Shown here one piece after another: positions 14,501 to 23,500 of a DNA stretch of 64,000 nucleotides. The position numbers and the translations under genes are program-made. How positions within the stretch are numbered: the first letter of the stretch is position 1; every line of letters begins with the position of its first letter. Origin of the DNA: Archivesica marissinica (taxonomy: Eukaryota; Mollusca; Bivalvia; Venerida; Vesicomyidae); contig CM026404.1 in assembly GCA_014843695.1 (NCBI GenBank), positions 2,099,457 to 2,163,456 of the forward strand. The letters are read 5' to 3'. The notes below the pieces were generated by a model. That model was not told where the DNA came from, made no database searches, and worked only from the letters and a program-made list of their open reading frames with translations.

Positions 14501-17500
14501 CAGCACAGTTGCACGCCAACCAGAAACACAGAATCCTGCTGACTGGGGATGGACAAAGAGTGGAGATACATGGAAGGTCTTCTGGACAACACTTCCACCT
14601 ATTGCAGAGAGTTGCCAACAGCTAACAAAGTGTGGTTGTAAGTCGGAATGCTATGGAACGTACAAATGCTACCGATTCAGTCTTACCTGTACCAGACTAT
14701 GTAGCTACAAATGTGAGGGCTAGGTCAAGTTCAAATTCATCTGGATGACAAGCATGCCTAACCTAGTATGGACTGATTGAATGGAATTCTGCAGATGTAC
14801 ATAGCTTAGTTAAGCAAGCATAAAAATGTGGCTACCTTCACCAAAACAATCTTTTAAAAAAAATATATATTTCGTAGCATATGTCCTGGTCTATCTATAT
14901 TTTTTCACCATCTTTTGTTAGAAATGGTAGAAAGGAGCTCTTTAGAGGGTTTAGAAGTGAATGTTTAGATTTCCTGTAGTCAAAAACCTACTTTTAGACA
15001 CAAAGATCATCCAAATTGATCAAATATCACATTTACATGTCTGCCATCTTGAATAAATGGGCAGCCATCTTGAATTTCAAGTGGCCCACATACTTTTTCA
15101 AAAGAGTAATGTCTAAGAAGTAATTGTGCCAAGTTTGGTGCTTGTATCACCATTTGAGATTGTTCTATTTGCTGCACTAATGCGACCCTGGTTCGATCCT
15201 CGGACTGGGAAGATGGTACAATGGTCTCCAGATCGGACAGGTGGGTTTTCTCCGGGGTATTCCGGTTTCCTCCCACATGAATGGCCACATATATGCTTTT
15301 ATCCGAGCCAACAAGAGTGATTAATATAAGTTGTTAAAACTTGCTTCGCAATCGTTGTAAAATAAATAAATTTTTAAAATAACATGTTCACTACAGTGAG
15401 GTACACATATCGACTATTTACACTGTTAATGAAATAACAGTTTCGGATATAAATGTTATATACATGTCTGTGCTGCATTTAGTAAATATTAAATACGATA
15501 TTACACTGTTTTTTTTATATCATGTCCCGGCTATAACAACTTGGAAAATGATTTAATATGGGACAAATTTAAGACGGGTTAAGCCTTGTGATCTACGAGA
15601 AACATCTCGGGGAAATATGCCAATATGGTCAAACTTTGGTCATGTCAAAGTATTTTGTTCAGCCCGATGGTATTCGACACAACGGATGCCCATCAATAAT
15701 TTTGTGAACTAATTTCACTATTTCACACAGTGTAATGAAATTTTGTATGTTCAAATATTACTCCAATTAATGCAGCATTCGCCGACATTGATGATGTCAC
15801 AATTAATGTCGTTATATCAACATTCTAACATCACATCAAGAGCGTTTAAAGTTTTATACATTACTCGGAAAATCTTTCTCCGACATTCAGGATTTTGCAT
15901 ACAGTTTATGGGACTCTTGTTTATTTAATGGTGCTATTTCAAAGTGAGTGAATCGCTTTAAGGACGATAAGCATACTGGCATGCCAGTGACTGTTACAAA
16001 TGAAACAGAAGTGGCTGAAATTTAGGAATACATTGATTTAATTTCTTGAAGATAAGAAGAGTAACTGTTGAACATGTCGTGGGCCAATTTGGTATTTCGT
16101 ATGGTAGAGCTCAGGACGTTATGTCTAATAAGCTTGGAATGCTTTGTGTTTCGGCAAGATGATACAGCGCTTGTTGCTTCCGGATCAAACGGGGGTAAGG
16201 ATCAAGTGTCGCGAATACCGCTAACTATACAATGACGAGGATGGTGCCTTTGTCAATAAAGTGGTTTTATTTTTGACGAAACATGGATTCACATTTTTTG
16301 GCCAGAAAGTAAACAACTGCTCAATTTGGAAGCATGCTTCTTCGCTCGCCTTCACCAACAAAATAGTTGATTCCCAAGTATGCCGGTAAAGTAATGGCCA
16401 TTATATTTTGCGATATACAAGGCATAATTTTAAATAACTTTGTTCCTCCAAAAACAGCTTGAGAGGTGTGGGATTCTGCTGCACCAATCCATAGCAGCGG
16501 CGTTGTGTTGGACACAATAAAAAACAATGAAATGAATTTCAATCACATTTACATTCATAAATTACAATTTATCACAGGCACAAGACAAACATTTTTTTTA
16601 CACCATGTTCATATAGTAAGTAATGTTTACTGAAGGCAATCAACAGAAATAAAACTGGCATGCAGAAACATTGATATGGAGCTCGAGACTTCAGGGCACC
16701 TATGCATGGTGTACTTGTTATATTTTATTTATCCACCATAACGTGTTGAATATCTTATTTTGATATAGTACATCATTGACTAAAAACACTTATTGGTCTT
16801 AATCAGAAATGGTATAGAAACTATTTTTCGGGTTAGGTGTAGATTTTTTAAATTCGGATAGCCACCTGAATTGCTCATACACTATCATTTTCAGTGGAAA
16901 TATTCTCCCAGTCCTTCGATTATGGAAAACCCAGGCGCACCGCCGATCGCGCGCCACGTTTGGAGATTGCGAGCGCTGTTTGTGAGAACGCGCGCCACTT
17001 AAAACTTAATTATAATTACAAAGGAGGGCATATATTATAAAAGATACATCGTTACCTGAAACAAGAATCGTTTTATTATTTAATAACGAACCAAAGCAAA
17101 GTTATTGTCCACTTCCGGCACTTCCGTAATCATCGGATTCGGAGCCGGAACTGTCCGTGTCGGTGTGACTGTCGCGTTCAGAGTCTAATCACAGTATATT
17201 TTGATACGAAGTTGGTGCCCACAACATATTTGTCAACGTCCGTAGTGGCTTTCCCGCGCAGTTTATCACTTTTCTTTATGTGGTCTGCATGTCGAGCGCA
17301 GGTTTTGCACCATACTTCATGCACATATTCAATGCCATGCTTATCTTTAACAGTTTTAAATCCAATTAGCGACCCGACGTTCCAATTTAGGAATGTTTTT
17401 AATTGCACGGAGTGCCCCTTTGTTTTAGTATCTGCCATAGCTGACTATATGTATATTGACAACAATTAAATGTGTGTGATCATTCCGAGAGTTGGTTGTA

Positions 17501-20500
17501 TTATGCCAGCTTAAAATATAATGCGACAATCATTGCATCGTATCAAAGGATGCCGATAAAAAAAATTCCGCATCACTGTACCTGTCAAAGCCTTGGAGTC
17601 ATAAGCCGCACGTGGACTACAAAGTCAAACACATCGTCGCAGACACCCACGCTTGAAATGAAACTACAAAGGTGCCGACAACCGGATCGGAGAGTTCATT
17701 GTTGCAGTGAAATATGCAACGTTTTAGAAACAATTTTAACCACATCAATGCTAACAGCGCGCGCATGTTTCGAGGCGCTCGGTCTGTTGCGCGTCTAGTC
17801 TTGATTTCGGAGGACTGTTCTCCCAATGCATGCAACGGCTAATAAACCATGCTTCAGCTCTGTCAGCGAAATTAGCCTAGAGCTATATAAATATTTTAAA
17901 TACGGAGCAAATGGACAAATACGCCGAGCATAGGAATACACCGAGCATAGGATCCACCACTCTAGATATGCAAGCCCCTGATCTTTTACATGAAAGGCCG
18001 ACTTACATCAACATTCACGGGCGATATGATTTGTTCTGCCCAGATTACCACATGACATGCTAATTTGATTGCGGGGACGGTTTTCATTTTGTCTTTTTTG
18101 CTTTTCTGAAATAGCACTTGTCCAGGACAACATTTCGAGACGTACAGACCTGCCCGGGTATCGGGATTTGTACAGCCCTGAATGATTGTGCAAAACTTAC
18201 ACAAGACAAGATTGTCGTAAAACAAAATATCTGTAATAATATAAATGATCGGCATTACCCATTATCTGCAAGATGTTCATTCGCCTGGTAGTATCCTCCA
18301 ATTACATAACCCTTACTCTTACAATACGAATCAATCTGCAATACAAAAGAGAAACTGAAATTTAAAATGACTCCTGCCAAAACATGGGGTCTGTAAAACA
18401 TGAGACCTCGGTTTAACGTCCCATCTGAAAGACTGTTAATTTTATTATGGTCAAACGGGGGATCGAACCTGCGATCCCTGGATTACCAGTCCAGCGTTTT
18501 ACCACTGGGCTACAGATCCGTCTGTATCGATATATAACTATCAGGCTTGATATTTATAAGATGGTCGACAGCTGTCTAAACATCCAATCAGTCTGAGTGT
18601 CCCCAATCAGTATAATGGTATATTGTATAATACACAAGGTGATTAAGCACTTCAAATATGGTGCATTACATAGCCTGGAGCATTCAGATTAGTAAAAAAA
18701 CCATCAACAATTAAAATTCAACAAAAGAATGACGGTCTTTGTACAAACATTGCCAATAACAGTGAAATTAAATCGCTCAACAAGCATGAATATCAATCTT
18801 TGTACCGATTTATCTTTAAATGTATCTAGCTAGAATTTTTATCTGTAGTCTATAAATAATATTTGTTAAATGTTTACATACAATTAATTTCCATATCTAT
18901 ATCTAATAAAGGGTTAATCATTATTTTCTCATTTTAAAACGGCAGTTTTCCCGTTATTACAATATAGTTTTCATGGTAGCTTGTCGGAGGATATTAATTT
19001 GAGACACGTGTTGTGAAATAACGATATCTGATTGGATTATTTATTCGTTTGATTGACAGGCAGCTACTGGTCAATTGTGCCATGATGTAACGGACGCTAC
19101 GGATTGATTGTGCTGGTCACTGATCGGAATACACCGGTTGTGATTACAAGAAGTGTGACCGGCTCCTAGACCAGTAGCCAGCGATATAATAAGTTATTCA
19201 ATCCAATTATCTAATTATAGTCAATAATATACGATACAATAATAACTAGTGTTTTATGCTGTTGATAGGTAAATCTTTTCTACATAGATTATCTTTACAA
19301 TTGAAAAATGTTCCAACATTTGCATGCGTAGTTTGATTAACCTAATTGGATGGTTTTGTACCTTTGTGGTATTTCAGAATATTAACTAGTGCATCATTCT
19401 ATCTATAGGAATTCTAGAGTTATGTGCTTTTCATCATGTTTGTTTTTGTCCTGGGATTGCACATGTACTATCCAGGCATTTTTCAAAGTCTAAACGCTTA
19501 CTTAACCTCAATTACGCGTAGCATATTTTATATTCTAAAATTGTTAACAAGATGAACACACATACCCTTGTTTGAATTCTGCAGTCTATATAACGTCTCT
19601 TGACACAATATTATACAAGAAATCAATGCTTAACCCATTTAACACCAAGTAACTCACAGGCGCGTACCTACCTATTAGGCCCGGGCCTACACATTATTTG
19701 GACCTGTATGCATACATAACTGATATATATATATATATATATATCAGTTAACACATATGTTCCCTAATTTTGCATTGACAATTGTTCGAGTAATTATATG
19801 TAACAGTGAAGCAAACAGAAATGGGCTCATTCAAGCCTGGAATGTTTATGCTCCTAAAACTGTCTGTTGTACGTAATGTTTATTTCCGTGTTGAAGAATT
19901 GGGCATTTTGAGTTCTATGTTATATCTCCAGATATTCCACAGATGTCCCCAGAATGCACCATTTAACATGTAGTTTAAAACAAATTTCCGGGGGGCATGC
20001 CCCCGGACCCCCCTAGCACAGCTACCGCTATGGGGCCTACACATATATTAAAGGCTGGGTACGCGCCTGACTCACATGGACTGGTCCATGATATTCATAA
20101 ACCAATAAATTTAATCAGAAAATCACATTTGGACAAGTTCATTTATCAAAATGGGTAATTATGTCTAAAAATAGTCATATCACTGGCAAAAAGTGCAGAT
20201 CCTGATGAGACGGCTCGTCACGAGCCGGCTCATCTGGATGATGGATCTACACTTTTTGTAAGCCTATTTAGAGGTCTGTGGTGTTGAAAGGGTTAAATTT
20301 CATGGCAGAGTTTCGCCATTTTGAATATTTGATTATTGCGAAAAACTAAAATAGAAATCATTAGACGAAAAAATCTTTAATACAAGATTTATCTCTGTGC
20401 CATTACAGTGAACCAAATAAGATTTTGTTTAATATCCAATTGTTAATACGCATGAAATGTACTAACAAATAATTCATTCGGATTTCATTTGTGAAGACTG

Positions 20501-23500
20501 CAGTCTGCGAAATTAGCCGGGTGCCCGATGCCCGAGACGTGTAGAAATCGGGACGGACGTGTACATTTTGCAATCTCACATGCCCGACGGGCACCTGTTT
20601 TTTTTTTTTTTTTTTTTTTTATTTTTTTTTTTTTTATTAATTGGGGTTTTACCCGGGACTCGAACCACCGCGGTGAGAGGTTAGTGATCTCACAGCCAGC
20701 GCTTTAGACCACGGAGGCCCCTGTAATAAACTGGACAGTAGAAATGTTTTTCTAAATTTTTTACAATTACGAATTGTTTACACCGGAATTGAAAGTCGTC
20801 TAGAAGCGGACAGGTGTAAATTCGCGTTTTCGCTTACTGACATCTCGGCCCTATGACGAATCGGCCGATTGATGCATTATATCATCAAATTTGGTAAAAA
20901 AAATCACGTATCGTGTCGCTCAGTACGAAATCTATAATTCTGGGTTGAAACGACCCACCTCCAGACTATTTTCACACATTCTACCCGATATCTATGTTTA
21001 TGGCGAAACAACCCGGTGCGAACGGGAATTAGGGCAAAACGATCCGATACCGCTTAGGTCATTTCCTGTTAACAAATGAAAACAACTGTATGGAAACATG
21101 TCGAGTTTCTTGCGATATGCCGAGGGCGCAAAGCCGGGGAAGACACGGCCATCTGAACGACAGGCGTACCTAAGCGTACTCAGAGTATGAAGCAAAAACG
21201 TAGCTTCCAGTCGCAATGGTTGAACAATCGTAACATATTAATAATAATAAAACATTAGTTTGCTTTTATACATTGTTTACTCATATGGCCATATTATAAG
21301 TATTACTATAAATGCATGATATGCCACATTATGTTACATATACTACTATACATTTAACCGCCAATAAGCGGGTAAAATTCTGCAAATATATGGGCACCTA
21401 GAAGTTCATTCGGGCAAGTAAACTTTTCAAGCCACTTGCCCGAAGGGCAAGTATCTCAAAAAGTTTTTCGTGAAGACTGAGACTGCGCTGAAAAAATGGG
21501 AGAATCTCGCCTGTCGATTTCCAACAGCTAAATGATATGCACAACGGTTAGACACTATGCTGCTTTAACCCTTTCCCTCATAATAAAAAGTCATATCAGG
21601 TTCTCCAGCCCAATACAGTAACTATGTAATAGCTCATCAGCTACCAATAGATAAGAGACCAATAACTGTACACTGTCCCCATAAGGTATTTTCAGGAAAA
21701 AACTGATAAAATGACCCCTATCATGTTTAACCCTGTTTTCCCTGATAAAAACTTACTTTAATATATTTATGGTAAGAATAAAAAATTTAGAAAAATAAAT
21801 GATGTTTTCAACGATATAATTTTTAAAAGAAACTTTTTAGTATTTACTTAGATATGGAGGTGTAAATATTGGACATGCAGGTTTTGGAGAATAATTATTA
21901 TATTCGACTATATTTGTTTATTTAATAGTTAATAGTGCATGGAAAAGGGCGTGGCAACCTAAGTTTATTAAATCAATTTCCTAAATCAATTGGACTTTCT
22001 GATTAAAGACTCCACCCACTCTGTTTAGCTGGCAACATTAGCCATTCCATGAGGCTACAACACACATCCTTTGATATCAACAAGTTCCTAAGACACCGCC
22101 CTGTGTATTTCGAACTGGATGCTTCCTGTCAAACTGTTGTCATGCCGTCATTAGTCGGTAATTAGCATTAAAACCTTTGAACCCAAATGTTATTACAATC
22201 CGACCATGTATACTGTATAGCAAAAACATCATGCTTGCATAACATTATGACTTACATGCACTTTGATCTATAGCCGTGGTCATACAACAGAAACTTCAAA
22301 CAAATTTGTTTCGCTAACACCTGCACCCCCCCACCAGGGAACCCATTTAATGTATCATAATGTCACGTGATAAATGTTCTAATTTCAATCCAATTCTAAT
22401 TTTAGACCATACGCATGAATTGGCCTTCACTGTGGAAATTTACCAAATACCTAGATATTTTTATGCAAGCTACAATGGGTTTGCCCTGAGTAATTGCTAT
22501 TTTTAGATTTATTTTCATTTTAACTTCAGACCTTTATAGATACATACTTGCTGCTTACTGAAACATATTTTGACCGCTTTTCTGCCATATTTAAGTAGCG
22601 AAAATGATGGATTTAAAACGGACACGTAGAATTTATCAGGTGACTGGTATGGTTGTATATATACGTATATATCAGGTGCCCGATAACACGTAGAAATACG
22701 TATATATCAGGTGCCCGATAACACGTAGAAATACGTATATATCAGGGTATGGGTTAAGGGATTTTTAGGCTACACATAAATGGGATTAACGAAAACATCA
22801 ACATTTGCAAGTATACATTCAAATAAAATGTGAAATGTATATGTTTTACGCGCAGTTTGCTCTTTGATAAGTAATATGTGAACCCCAAAAGTACCAGAGT
22901 GTCAGCTGTTTGATAGAAATGACAATATTGAGGATGTTGACAAACGAAATATATATGTTTCTTTATAGTCGCCTCCGTCGAGGCATTTGGGCGACTGGTT
23001 TCTCTAAGAAGTTTACGTTGTCATCTAAGTTGTTTATGTAGACACAACTGGAAAGGCATCTTCGTTCTTCTCAGGGTGACAAGTCCTGTATGATCTTTCG
23101 AAGGGGTCCCTTGTAGGGCCACATCCTCCACGATTTGTCAGCTCACAGCAGCAATAATGGTTCCGGTTTCTTCGTTGGGGTCCTCACGCCATCTATAAGT
23201 ATGCGCCCACCGTCTTCCTTGAAGGAGATCGCTCCCCTTGAAAAATCTCTGGCTAAAAAAACCCAGCTATCTGTCGTCGCCAGCACTAAGTGTTGATGTC
23301 TCGCCAAGTAGGGAAGTTAGTTGTATGATACTCTATATGTAAATGTATACTAGTCACGCGATTCTGATGGCGCGTCTTCCGTCAGCGAAGTCCTTGAACC
23401 ATATTCCTGTTGTGAGCTGTGCCTAGGTCACAACGTGCACGTTGTGGAAGAGAGACCTGGGGATGTTGACGATAGCTCTAGTCTAGGTCTTATTTATACG

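Larger units (their letters stand above)
10942..18258 (-). other. EMC8/9 intron 2
   Basis: About 7.3 kb. It contains a transposon-like unit with inverted repeats (11577-15183), a SINE, a mariner relic and a zinc-finger ORF. From 10990 to 11570 I see only AT-rich sequence with short random ORFs. Confidence 0.85.
19478..20345 (+). repeat. Dispersed repeat interrupted by MITE copy 4
   Basis: The flanks (from actatccaggcatttttcaa to 19629, and from aaatttcatggcagagtttc on the right) match the uninterrupted copy at 30882-31108 in the same orientation. The MITE occupies the TTAA in the middle. Confidence 0.9.

Noticed and set aside
15126..15320. Plus-strand ORF as a gene
   Set aside because: It spans an inverted repeat and a SINE.
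16932..17798. GC-rich inverted ends as a hAT transposon around the zinc-finger ORF
   Set aside because: The ends are only loosely alike and the 8 bases outside do not match, so no target duplication supports it.
21557..21760. Another TTAA-flanked MITE starting ttaaccctttccctc
   Set aside because: No matching GGGTTAA end was found at a suitable distance.
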